DNA of 33,988 nucleotides from Chara braunii (taxonomy: Eukaryota; Streptophyta; Charophyceae; Charales; Characeae). Position 1 is the first letter of the stretch, and each line of letters starts with the position of its first letter. The stretch covers positions 3,162,782 to 3,196,769 of the forward strand of contig BFEA01000025.1 of NCBI GenBank assembly GCA_003427395.1, read 5' to 3'. The position numbers were made by a program, and so were the translations under genes. Below, in pieces: positions 9,831 through 17,969 of this stretch. The notes below the pieces were generated by a model, which saw only the letters and a list, made by a program, of their open reading frames with translations, was not told the DNA's origin and ran no database searches.

Positions 9831-10671
9831 GATAAGGAAATTAGTATGGTTTTTGACACGGTGCATTCTAATAGATATAGATCTCTATCTATATCTATAA
9901 TATATTAATAAGAATATATCTATAATAAATCTATAATAAGAATATATATCTCGTAGACGCTTGAGCTATTGGACCGACCATCTCAAAAAGTTTGAAAACA
10001 TATCGCAAGAGGAGAGCGGCACGGTGCCCCTTCAAGGTGCCTTCTGGCCAGCCCCCATGCCCGATAAACAAGATCTCTCGTTACGTGCGCTGCATGTTCT
10101 CGACTCGCCACCGAGGAAACCTTGCTTCGTCGGTTACAAAAAAGACGCTCCCAAGCCGGAGTTCAAACCGCACGAGTCTGTCGCCGTGAACAACTTCGTC
10201 GTGTTCTGCGCGCTCGATGAGTATGTTGCAAAGGGCTGCACATTCTGGATTGGACGAGTTCAGGAGCTGGACGATAATCGCATCCGTGTCAAGTACTGGA
10301 CTCCTTGCAGAACGGGGCGCGATTTGACAAAGCTGTATGTGGGCGCATGGGCAAAGTCATGGAAGGTCGAAACCGAAACAAACGACGGGTGGCAAGACCT
10401 CGACGTCGTTGTGAAGGCATGGTCCAGCAATAAACGTTCTGAAACGGGTATGCGGATCCCAAAACGATAAGCTTTCAATGCACAGTTGTCGCTGGCCGTC
10501 CCTGAAGAGATTTCTTCATCAACGCACGATAAGATGCACGCGTCAACGCCCGATGTGAGATCTGATTCAGACACATCTGTGTAAACGCGACGAGGGAAGG
10601 AGTATGAGTGACAATTATATGTTCAATACGAACAACACAAAGCACATTGCTGATTGTTCGATTGAATTGCA

Positions 10672-10706
10672 TTTTTTTTTTTTTTTTTTTTTTGCTGTGT
10701 TTAGAA
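10672..10706 (+). promoter_or_regulatory. Long poly-T tract and candidate 3' splice site before paralogue 1
   Basis: Twenty-four T residues followed by GCTGTGTTTAG, then the first conserved codons of the unknown gene at 10707. The same arrangement precedes paralogue 2, so it is probably an intron acceptor with an extended pyrimidine tract. The donor is not identified. Confidence 0.5.
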
Positions 10707-11365
10707 CATCTGCATCATCGGAGTGGAAGCCTAATGAGAAATGGGGGACGCCGGTGAGATGGGAGGACCTTCTCTCATAGAAAACAAGAACGCAAATGAG
10801 GGTTGTGGGTGTGCGGACAATCGATTGGACGGTTTTGGAGCCCTCGATTAAGTTGTGGTACGACGAGGAGCGCCTACAAGTTTTCAACCTCGCCAAGACA
10901 GCGGGGAATGATGCAAACAACGCAAGGCAAGGCAATGGCAAGTGGACCAAAGCGTTTTACGGGTTGGGGATAGTTCACATGTAGGGGGAGGGTGGGCGTG
11001 CGACATCAGTGGCATGCGTGGCGTTTTCTCCTAATGGTGGCCTGACACGGTGCGCGACACGAATTGAACGAAAGAAGGCGTCATCGATGGAGCAAGAGAC
11101 CACCATGCAAAGGGCAACGTTGAAGTATATCAGACATATATGCAACGAAATCAGAGATGCAGTGTTGCGCTTCATCAACGAAAGGCCGAGGATCGCCATT
11201 CATGTGGCGACGACTTTAATGACATGCCACAACGAAGATAGGCAAAAACAGAAACTGAAAAAAACTAACACAATAACAAAGTTTAATATTGTCGATCATA
11301 TTCAACGGCGCGAAAGTGGCAAACGAAACAACTTGCAGTCCGTCTTGCGTCGGTGTCCGCTTTGA
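10707..11365 (+). pseudogene. Unknown transposon protein, paralogue 1 (degenerate)
   Basis: I do not recognise this family. It aligns along its whole length with paralogue 2 (11480-12175): WGTPVRWEDLLS matches WGMPIKWGELIS, KAFYGLGIV matches EVFYGYGFV, SVACVAFSPNGGLTRCAT matches TIACVAVKFHSGLTICAT, and IRDAVLRFINERPRIAIHVAT matches ARDAMLEFVARRTAITVCIS. Two in-frame TAG stops (near 10797 and 10982) break it. The protein is about 215 residues, basic toward its C terminus, with no signal peptide or clear membrane segment. It lies downstream of, and on the same strand as, the transposase-like gene, suggesting a helper or DNA-binding role (inference). Confidence 0.65.
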
Positions 11366-11436
11366 CTGTCGTTCCGCAATGACTCGTGGACTCACGGTCA
11401 CAGTTCCGTACTTCGTCTGTGTTTGTGATGCCTATG

Positions 11437-11478
11437 TTTTTTTTTTTGTTTGTTTTTTTTTTTTTTTTTTTCATGCAG
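11437..11478 (+). promoter_or_regulatory. Long poly-T tract and candidate 3' splice site before paralogue 2
   Basis: A T-rich run with few interruptions ends in TCATGCAG, and the ATG of the intact paralogue follows one base later. It parallels the tract before paralogue 1. Confidence 0.5.
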
Positions 11479-11479
11479 T

Positions 11480-12175
11480 ATGGACCCGGAATGGATGCAG
11501 AGGCAGTTAAGACAAGATTGGTGGGGAATGCCAATCAAATGGGGGGAACTGATATCAGACCGGCTGAGGAGACAGCGTAACGCCGTCAGACTTCTCACGT
11601 GGGATTTTGCATATTACGAACCGTCACTGCACTTGTATCCTCTAAGCGCGAGAAGAAAGATTTACAACCTCGTGGGGGTGTGCGACCGTCAGAATAATAA
11701 TAATTACAAGAAGGACGGGAACGCAAGATACAAGGAGGTCTTCTACGGTTACGGCTTTGTGGCTGCCCCGGTGACAGAGAAATGCAGCGCCACCATTGCA
11801 TGTGTTGCTGTAAAATTTCACTCAGGCCTTACAATATGTGCAACGAAGACATGGAGACAGAAGATGCCACGAAGTGATGCAGGAGACTTAATGTTGCGAG
11901 CGTACAAGCAACACGTGAAACAGTATTGTATTCACGCACGAGATGCAATGTTGGAATTCGTCGCTCGAAGGACTGCCATCACGGTTTGTATCTCAACAGT
12001 CATCATACAAAAGGAAGAAACGACGGGGGTCAACCGCAAATTCCGAAAAACGAAATTAACCACCGACTTCAACATCACGAACAGTGTACTCTGCCGAGCC
12101 AACGGACAGAGCAACAACCTTATTCACTTGCACCGCTGTTGCACTTACAGACATTTCGATGTAAAAAATGTGTAG
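11480..12175 (+). CDS. Unknown transposon protein, paralogue 2 (intact frame)
   Basis: An uninterrupted frame of 231 codons from the ATG at 11480 (MDPEWMQRQLRQDWWGMP) to TAG at 12173. It is the only transposon gene here without a stop. The open frame extends upstream into the poly-T tract, but those Phe codons are not credible, and homology to paralogue 1 starts near this ATG. The protein is basic, Trp-rich at its N terminus and Cys-rich in the middle and near the end (CCTYRH). The function is unknown. Sequence conservation with a duplicated, decayed neighbour argues that it was a real protein. It could be an exon of a larger gene rather than complete, given the candidate acceptor just upstream. 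Confidence 0.6.
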   Translation: MDPEWMQRQLRQDWWGMPIKWGELISDRLRRQRNAVRLLTWDFAYYEPSLHLYPLSARRKIYNLVGVCDRQNNNNYKKDGNARYKEVFYGYGFVAAPVTEKCSATIACVAVKFHSGLTICATKTWRQKMPRSDAGDLMLRAYKQHVKQYCIHARDAMLEFVARRTAITVCISTVIIQKEETTGVNRKFRKTKLTTDFNITNSVLCRANGQSNNLIHLHRCCTYRHFDVKNV

Positions 12176-12385
12176 CTTAGCAGATTTAAAGTTTGTGCGC
12201 GTAGAGTATATCATGCATTCACGCAGGAGAGTAGAGTATCATTTTTTTTTTTTTGCAATTGCCAAATTTTTTTTTTTAACAAGGATGTCAGATTTTCCAA
12301 CTTTTGTGCGCTCACGTGCGAGTGTATTTGTAGTGTAGAGGAATGTATCAAGACCAGGTCTCCGTGCTTTTGTCAATGTTCTTAG

Positions 12386-12448
<63 letters not shown>

Positions 12449-12473
12449 GAGAGATAGAGAGAGATAGAGATAG

Positions 12474-12520
<47 letters not shown>

Positions 12521-12523
12521 GAT

Positions 12524-12591
<68 letters not shown>

Positions 12592-13011
12592 AGTCTCTCT
12601 ATGTAAACCTTTGTTTTTTTAGTGTGTTTGAATTCAACTGCAACATGTGTCATAAGGCTCCAACTTTTGTAGACGTCCATGGAGTTTTTTGTCATTTACT
12701 GAACCTGACATGTGTTTTTTCAGCCCTCTATTCAATATTTTTCTCTTTTATTAATGCGGTTTCCGATTAAAAACCAAAAGTCGATCATTTTTGTTATGTG
12801 AAACATAGTAAATGTTAATCGGTATGATTGAAAGTACAATAAAACCCATCAGAAAGACCCCTATAGCTTCACATAATGCCAATAAATTTGTAACACCCCC
12901 CATAAATTGTGAGAAAGCGATGTGAAACTTGTGGTCAAAATGAACACAAAATACAAACAAATGTGGGGTACCTCCCCAAAATGGTGTGCTCTAAACATTA
13001 AAAACCACCAA
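12176..13011. other. Non-coding right part of the transposon
   Basis: T-rich runs near 12241-12280, a microsatellite, then A/T-rich sequence up to the right inverted repeat. I see no supported gene; the short frames at 12588-12960 lack similarity to anything else in the window. Confidence 0.6.
12385..12588. repeat. (GATA)n / (GA)n microsatellite, about 200 bp
   Basis: Seen directly: GATA units to about 12446, mixed GATAGA/GAGA, GATA again to about 12525, then a pure GA run to 12588. It lies inside the transposon about 500 bp from its right end. Confidence 0.97.
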
Positions 13012-13083
13012 AATGACCATGAAAATGGCAATTTCAATTTCGTTCAAAAAATATAAAATGTCCGTTTTGACGAAATCGCTGTT
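13012..13083 (-). repeat. Right terminal inverted repeat
   Basis: Reverse complement of the left end: it reads inward from 13083 as AACAGCGATTTCGTC and continues similar for about 70 bases. Confidence 0.93.
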
Positions 13084-13086
13084 TGA
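13084..13086. repeat. Target-site duplication TGA, right copy
   Basis: TGA directly follows the right inverted repeat and matches 4019-4021. Confidence 0.88.
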
Positions 13087-14979
13087 CAGAAGGGGTCGTT
13101 GACTTGGAGAGGTTCATTCAAGTCCGTTTGGGGTGGGGGAAGTCGGGTTAATATCTCCTCCAGGGCGACCGAGCTCGGGTTTTTTTTCTTTTGCTCTTGT
13201 GTCTCAGTGTCTCTCTTATTTCCCCCATCCCCTCTTTCCTTTCCTTTATTCTCTCCTATTCCATTCTCTCCTTCTCCTCCTTCGACCGTCTGATTACGGT
13301 TTTCCGGTCAATCGTCACCTGTGGGCGCTATCGTCCTTTCTTGTGACTCCCCCTCTTCGTCTGCATGGGCATGCTGTCTCTCATGGCTTGGCGTTTGCTC
13401 TCCCCCTAAATCTGGGGTATTATCCGAGGGGTCAGCTAAATCCTGGAATCTGTTGCCTAGTTTGTTTGGGGTGTTCTGTTGCATTTTCCGTGGCTTGCCG
13501 GCATGCACTGTTCTTTTTTGCGTCGGGGATTGCCACACCTCTCCCACTTTTGACGGGCTAATGAAATCTTGTGGACGAGGTTCCAGCCGTGGGAGGGTCC
13601 CTACTGGTTTTTCACTGCCCTGTTGTCCGTGGGTTGTCACGTTGCCTTCCTTGCTTGTTTTCTGGGTTGGTGGGAGATTCGCCGGCCTGTCCATCTGTGC
13701 TTCCACTGGTTTAGGGGGGATCCATTGATTTGGTGGTTTAGAGTTTCAGTCCGCGGGTTCCCCTTTCTCCCATTCCCACCCCCTGACTCCCCCTCCCTCT
13801 CTTGGTTCATCCACGTAGACCCAACCTTCATACCCGGCATCCACGGTTCTCCACCAGGTGTCTTTGAAAGGGTCTCGCAATAGGCGTCCCGTGGTTTTAA
13901 TTCTTTTAGCCGGGTGGTGGGGACAGTCTGATTCTGTTGGAAGATGGCCATATGCCTGGCATTTAAAACATCAGGGCCTTGTTTTGTGCGCAGTATGGAT
14001 TCTGAAGTCTTTCCCTCCCACCCAGAATTGAATCACATCGTCAATGGCAAAGACTTGACCTTTTGGCAGATCCAGGGCTACCATAAGGTAGTCATCGCTT
14101 GGGGCCACGTGGGGGGGAAGCGGGTCAATAATCTCCCTGAATTTCAATGGGTACATGGTGAAACTCCACCCAATAGTTGTAGTTTATTAGTTGGTCTCGT
14201 TTTCCCTCTGGTCTCTGTTTTTTGGGGGGGGACCAGGGAAAGATTCGGACCTCTGATCGTCCACAGGGGATGCTCCGCCAAGTGTCCATTATTCTTTTGT
14301 CGGATTCGAACATGCTGATCACTGTGAAAATTGTTGACGAGATGGGTTGAATCAGGAAAAAATCGCGTGCTCCCTCTTCTGATCCTTTGAGAGTGGCGAG
14401 TCTTTTCCTGATCCATCCCACTTTGTCGTTAGCAGTTTTATATGCGGCGTCATCATAGAAAACCCATGTGCTTGCGTGGCGGGTGTAGACTATGTCCCTC
14501 TCTTTAATCGCTTCAGTCGTGAGGGCTTTCACCCTGTGCTTTTTCCCCCCTTGGCTAATAATTTTATGCTTAGCAGGAGCCAAAAATTTCGCGAGAAAAA
14601 AGGTTGACGCCGTGGTCAGATTATCCAGAGGGATTTCCAGCTTGTCTCCCTCACCCCCATCTCGTTTGACGGTCAAGGTCTGTTCTGCATACAATTTCTT
14701 GAGCTTATCCGCCCAAGAGGGAGGGGGAGTCTGGACAGAGCTACGAGCTTCATTCTCACACTGTTTTTCTTTCACCTGCTCATTTCGGGGTGGAGATGTA
14801 GGGCGGGGTTGGGAGGAGGAGGCTTCCTCCATGGGGGTCGCCTCCACCCTCTCCTTCCCATCCCGGGGTCTTCATGCCGTCGAGTGATGGCCCATGGCCC
14901 CCTGGTACCAGATTGTGGGTGGTCTGTAGGTTTTCCCTTGCCCCTTTCTTTTTTTCGCCGCGTTCTTCAGGCTTGCCAT
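13084..14979 (-). pseudogene. LINE-A ORF1, 5' half (DUF4283-like domain and zinc knuckle)
   Basis: Start taken at the ATG at 14979 (MASLKNAAKKRKGQ), although the frame stays open toward the gap. After one stop (about 14872) comes a region homologous to LINE-B: SWADKLKKLYAEQTLTVKR, then DFFLIQPISSTIFTVISMF, RSEVRIFPWSPPKK and YWVEFHHVPIEIQ, which resembles the DUF4283 domain of plant LINE ORF1 proteins. Next, DDYLMVALDLPKG and a zinc knuckle CFKCQAYGHLPTESDC (13970-13920, spacing CX2CX4HX6C). The codon just before it is TGA where LINE-B keeps Trp. GYEGWVY follows, then a polar low-complexity stretch with a stop at 13308. The frame then runs open to the insertion point (LPPPQTDLNEPLQVNDPFC). 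At least one frameshift lies near 14125-14156. Confidence 0.88.
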
Positions 14980-15041
14980 GGGTTCCTCTTTTTTAATTGT
15001 CTCGTTAGTGGGGGGGGGTGAGGAGGTGGGGTGAAAATCGG

Positions 15042-15256
15042 NNNNNNNNNNNNNNNNNNNNNNNNNNNNNNNNNNNNNNNNNNNNNNNNNNNNNNNNNNN
15101 NNNNNNNNNNNNNNNNNNNNNNNNNNNNNNNNNNNNNNNNNNNNNNNNNNNNNNNNNNNNNNNNNNNNNNNNNNNNNNNNNNNNNNNNNNNNNNNNNNNN
15201 NNNNNNNNNNNNNNNNNNNNNNNNNNNNNNNNNNNNNNNNNNNNNNNNNNNNNNNN
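15042..15256. other. Assembly gap (215 N)
   Basis: A run of N. It hides the 5' boundary of LINE-A and the start of the adjoining GC-rich repeat, whose low complexity probably caused the gap. Confidence 0.99.
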
Positions 15257-15706
15257 GGGGGGAGTCGGGGAGGTGTAGAAGTTGGGTTGGGCTGAGGGAG
15301 CTGGCGGGTGGATCGGGATCGGGACGGGAATGGTGTGATCAAAAAACGGGATCGGGGGGTGGGATCGGATCGGCCGCAACAGGGCTCGGCCGGGGCTCCG
15401 GGGCGGATCGGGATCGGGGGATGCCAGGGCGGGGGGGGCAGGGCAGGGGTATGGGGTAGGAGGGTCGGGATCGGTGGGGTAGATAGGTCCGGGGCGACCG
15501 GGGCGCAGGATCGGGATCACGGGGCAGGTGGGTCGGGGTCGGCCAGGGCTCAAGAGGGATCGGGGGAGGGGCGTAGAAGTCGGGTTGGGCTGAGGGTTCT
15601 GGTGAAAGGATCGGGATCGGGCGGGCAGAAGGATCGGGATCGGGCGGATTCGGGCTGGATCCGGTGAATAGATCGGGATTTGTCAGGATCAGACAGGGGA
15701 TCGTGT

Positions 15707-15741
<35 letters not shown>

Positions 15742-16330
15742 TTAGTCAAGGAGAAGGATCGGAATCGGGAGAGTGGAAGGGTCGGGATTGGGCGGTTAGA
15801 AGGGTCGGGATCGGGCGGAGAAGGATCAGGATCGGGCGGGTGGAAGGATCGGGATCGGGCTGGGGAGGGGCGGACGGGATTAGTCGAGGAGAAGGATCCG
15901 GAACGGGCGGGTGGAAGGACGGGCGTATCGAGATCGGGCGGAGTCAGGCGAAGGGGGTTGTAGGGGAAACGAGGCGGGGGACGAGATTAGTCGAGATAGG
16001 GGTGTCGAGGTTGGGATCTGGTCTGGGGGGGAGGATGATCGGTACAGAGGGGGGGGGACTTGCAATAGAGGGGTGTCTTGAGCCTTCGAGAGGGGAGGGC
16101 GGTGAGGAAAAGGATTGGGATCGGGCGGGTGGAAGGATCGGGGTCGGGGGAAATCAGGCTGGATCGGGTGGATGGATCGGGATTATTCGGGATCGACCAG
16201 GGGATCGTGCGGGAAACGAGACGGGAGGCGAGGGGGAGGTGGGACGGGGGATGGGATTAGTCGAGACAGACCAGGGGGGTCGAGGTCAGGATCTCGGGGG
16301 AGGAGTGGTCATGTCGTGAGCGCCGGAGTC
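15257..16330. repeat. G-rich GGATCGGGATCGGGCGG minisatellite with a 34-base poly-G run
   Basis: Degenerate tandem units built on GATCGGG fill about 1 kb, with an uninterrupted G run at 15707-15740. The long open frames here (Gly/Arg/Ser on one strand, Pro/Asp/Arg on the other) follow from base composition and are not genes. It sits next to the gap and may be part of the LINE-A 5' region or an independent satellite. Confidence 0.9.
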
Positions 16331-17068
16331 GAGATCGGAGGAGGCTTCGCTGTTCTTACCTCCGGGCTGAGCCCTTTCCTTCACCGGGGGGGAAACCCTG
16401 GGGCCCCAAAGGAGGAGAGTCCAGTCCCGAGAGGATCGTCGTGCTCCTCAGCCGCGCTTCCCCACGTCGTTGCTCTTCGTGCTCCTCGATCGCTATTCCC
16501 CGCACCGTCACTTCCTTGAGATGCTCGCTCCCGCACACTGTGTTGCCTTGCTTGCCTCCTCTCTCCTCTTGTCCTCCTCTTTCGAAGGCGATGCTCGCTC
16601 CCTTCCCCAACCCTTCCGGCTCTCCTCCCCTTTCTTCCCCCTCCCAATTTCCTTTCCTGATGTCCTCGCCACTTCGTGCTTGTCTTTAGCCGTGTGTTTG
16701 GCGCGCCAAAAGGCCTTGCGAACGGGGGGGGGTATGTCCCGGCACGGGTCAGTCCCTCACCGCGCCGATGCCCCGTTCTTGATGATGGCACCGTCCGCCT
16801 TGCCGCTGTGATGTCGTGTGTTGCGCCTCAAAACCTCCAAACTGCGGCTATGGCGAAAGGCCGGTACTGCACGTCGCGGACCCGCCTCGACGCTGCACCG
16901 TATTAGCGCACCCCTTCCAGCTAGTTCCCTTTACCCGGCTGAAACTCAAAGGAATTGACGGGCAATACCTCCTGAATACCACTTGTGTGCCTTACGAACA
17001 GAGCTAGGCCGCACCTCCCCCCTCAGAACCATAACAAGAAGAGAATTCCGCTCCAGCAGATCATCACG
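16331..17068. other. GC-rich sequence without a supported gene
   Basis: CT-rich on the plus strand up to about 16680, then GC-rich mixed sequence. Open frames exist on both strands, but none shows a motif or a relative elsewhere in the window. It contains the rRNA-like fragment at 16937-16962. Confidence 0.5.
16937..16962 (+). other. Short SSU-rRNA-like fragment (organelle or bacterial type)
   Basis: The 26 bases contain AAACTCAAAGGAATTGAC in its usual context (GGCTG before, GGG after). This is the highly conserved SSU rRNA site near E. coli position 910. CTC rather than the nuclear CTT, and GGG after GAC, favour an organelle or bacterial source. The similarity stops sharply on both sides, so it is a relic or a coincidence of one conserved block, not a gene. 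Confidence 0.45.
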
Positions 17069-17328
17069 AAGTATCTTGCCCAAGTGCAATTATAACTCGT
17101 TTTTGTGACCGTACTGAAGTTACCCCCAAGATTGGGGAAACTACACGGGAGTCGCAAAAATGAGTTATAATTGCACTATGGCCCAAGATACAGTTTCAAA
17201 TTGCAGTTTGGCCAATGTATACAACCCAGCTTTCTGGGCAGGTAGGGTGCCCGAAGTGCAATTGCAAACTGTATCTTGCCCCGTAGTGCAATTATAACTC
17301 GTTTTTGTGACCGTACTGAAGTTACCCC
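17069..17328. repeat. Foldback MITE-like element plus an extra arm
   Basis: The left arm (17134-17205) and the right arm (17256-17328) are inverted copies of about 70 bp around a 50-bp centre. Read inward, the arms go GGGGTAACTTCAGTACGGTC, then ACGAGTTATAATTGCAC, then GGCAAGATACAGTTTGCAATTG. A further solo right arm lies at 17069-17127. The arms are imperfect, with more divergence at the left outer end. No coding capacity; the mobilising transposase is unknown. Confidence 0.75.
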
Positions 17329-17339
17329 TATATATCGTT

Positions 17340-17365
17340 ACCCGTATATATATATATATATATAT
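17340..17365. repeat. (TA)n microsatellite
   Basis: Seen directly: TATATA run next to the foldback element. Confidence 0.9.
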
Positions 17366-17389
17366 GCCTCTTTTTTAATCAGTTTTTGA

Positions 17390-17450
17390 ACAAAGGCTCT
17401 GATTTATTAATGGGGAGCAAACACGTGCTGGTAAACAGGCCCAGCTTCCT
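17390..17450 (-). mobile_element. LINE 3'-UTR fragment (box only)
   Basis: A diverged copy of the family 3' box: ATTAATGGGGAGCAAACACG, then GTGCTGGTAAACAGGCCCAG. It matches the box found at 20776-20826 and, on the other strand, near 33840. No hairpin tail is visible. Confidence 0.5.
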
Positions 17451-17712
17451 TTTTTTCCCTTTTGAAGAAACATCCCTGGCCGTTCCCAATTGCTGCGGTG
17501 ATAAAAGCATCCGCTGTATGTGGGGCCCACCCAATCATATGATTGCTTCATTCTATTGGTGGGGAGCTTCACTTACTGAAAATTGGCTCCAGCCGCCCAT
17601 TCCTTTCAAGAGGTGCTCACTCAGACAGAAAAAGATCCAGAAAGAGGAAAGACACTGAAAGTGCTTGGGAAAAATCCGGAAAAGGAAATACATACATAAA
17701 GGCTGATAAAGC
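17451..17712 (-). mobile_element. LINE 3'-end copy, short
   Basis: Read on the minus strand it ends in a short A run (17451-17462). Before that comes a hairpin (stem 17491-17498 with 17511-17518, loop GTGATAAAAGCAT) and the box GGTGGGGAGCTTCACTTACTG (17559-17590). The portion to 17712 is not recognised. It is truncated at its 5' end. Confidence 0.65.
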
Positions 17713-17713
17713 T

Positions 17714-17749
<36 letters not shown>

Positions 17750-17930
17750 TAAAGAGTGATCATATTTTTTAACAAGAAAGTGAAGCCGGGAATCTTCCAT
17801 AACACAACCCGGAGAGAAAAAAACAATTCTGGGACCCATACCCAGTTTAGGTGCAGGCGAGGGGGTATGCCCGGTTGCAATATGGCCAACTCTCGACCGT
17901 TGCACCGACATTTCCCAACCCTGATTTTGT
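17713..17930 (-). mobile_element. Poly(A)-tailed retrosequence of unrecognised family
   Basis: A run of about 30 T (a poly(A) tail on the minus strand) precedes 190 bases that lack the LINE 3' box and hairpin. The length and tail suit a SINE. I see no clear internal polymerase III boxes. Confidence 0.4.
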
Positions 17931-17933
17931 GTT

Positions 17934-17969
17934 TGTGTGTGTGTGTGTAAGATATATATATATATATAT
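17934..17969. repeat. (GT)n and (AT)n microsatellites
   Basis: Seen directly, adjacent to the tail of the next LINE copy. Confidence 0.9.

Larger units (their letters stand above)
9527..9955 (+). other. Nuclear insertion of plastid DNA (trnI-trnA spacer, trnA exon 1, group II intron start)
   Basis: An A/T-rich block unlike its coding flanks contains a plastid trnA(UGC) first exon (9642-9679) preceded by spacer-like sequence and followed by an intron start. It separates two parts of one transposase frame. It is either a plastid fragment inserted into an exon or one lodged in an intron: GTTATC near 9521 and TCGTAG ending about 9955 are weak candidate splice sites. The outer limits are approximate, and the A/T repeats at 9880-9950 may not be plastid-derived. 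Confidence 0.75.
8901..10584 (+). pseudogene. DUF7869-like probable DDE transposase, 5'-truncated and split by plastid DNA
   Basis: Probably the enzyme that moves this transposon (inference). The frame opens QADNCGGQNKNKYVFAFMAMLVK at 8919 and continues to MIVGHTYTDIDAKFNLFAKKL at about 9070. The pair DNC.GQNKN and GHT..DID..F is characteristic of DUF7869-type domains, which look like an RNase H fold with acidic active-site residues. The frame runs through one stop (9380-9382) to about 9527, is interrupted by plastid-like sequence, resumes at about 9950 (SYWTDHLKKFENIS ... CTFWIGRVQELDDNRIRVKYWTPC, a small beta-rich domain), passes a stop at 10468 and ends SDSDTSV at 10584. The N-terminal part expected upstream, including a first catalytic Asp, is absent. 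The oppositely oriented methylase-like frame begins at the same point, suggesting an internal deletion near 8905-8925. Confidence 0.65.
4022..13083. mobile_element. 9,062-bp DNA transposon with inverted repeats, nested in LINE-A
   Basis: The ends are inverted repeats beginning AACAGCGATTTCGTC; the first 32 bases match exactly and similarity continues to about 70 bp. A 3-bp duplication (TGA) flanks them. Contents from left: a G-rich subterminal repeat, an Ulp1-like protease (minus), a methylase-fold protein (minus), a DUF7869-like transposase (plus) carrying a plastid DNA insertion, two tandem paralogous unknown genes (plus), and a long GATA/GA microsatellite. All genes except the second paralogue have stops or frameshifts, so the copy is probably non-autonomous now. 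The 3-bp duplication recalls CACTA or PIF/Harbinger elements, but the ends do not start CACTA and the target is not TWA. KDZ/Zisupton-type elements also carry proteases, but I cannot assign this element to them. Confidence 0.9.
575..14979 (-). mobile_element. LINE-A: degenerate non-LTR retrotransposon, interrupted by a DNA transposon
   Basis: One L1-type LINE on the minus strand, read as ORF1 (14979 to 13084, then 4021 to 3005) followed by ORF2 (about 2965 to 575). The gap between the two ORF1 halves is filled exactly by the transposon at 4022-13083. Every domain has a counterpart in the same order in LINE-B (23941-33988), which supports treating the two halves as one element. ORF2 stops within the region just after the reverse transcriptase core, and the C-terminal zinc domain, 3' UTR and poly(A) are missing. 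That is unusual, since LINEs normally lose their 5' end, and points to a later deletion or rearrangement near 575. The upstream boundary is unknown because of the gap at 15042-15256. Confidence 0.9.

Noticed and set aside
12348-12695. Minus-strand frame rich in Ser, Leu, Tyr and Ile
   Set aside because: Entirely due to the GATA/GA microsatellite.
4022-13083. An integrated virus
   Set aside because: The methylase-like and protease genes raised this idea, but there is no capsid, packaging or DNA polymerase gene; inverted ends with a 3-bp duplication indicate a DNA transposon.
14872-15667. Frames crossing the N gap and the G-rich minisatellite
   Set aside because: They consist of X residues and Pro/Asp/Arg or Gly/Arg repeats set by base composition.
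15664-16519. Gly/Arg/Ser-rich plus-strand frames of 99-204 codons
   Set aside because: Translations of the GATCGGG array in overlapping frames; no motif and no start context.
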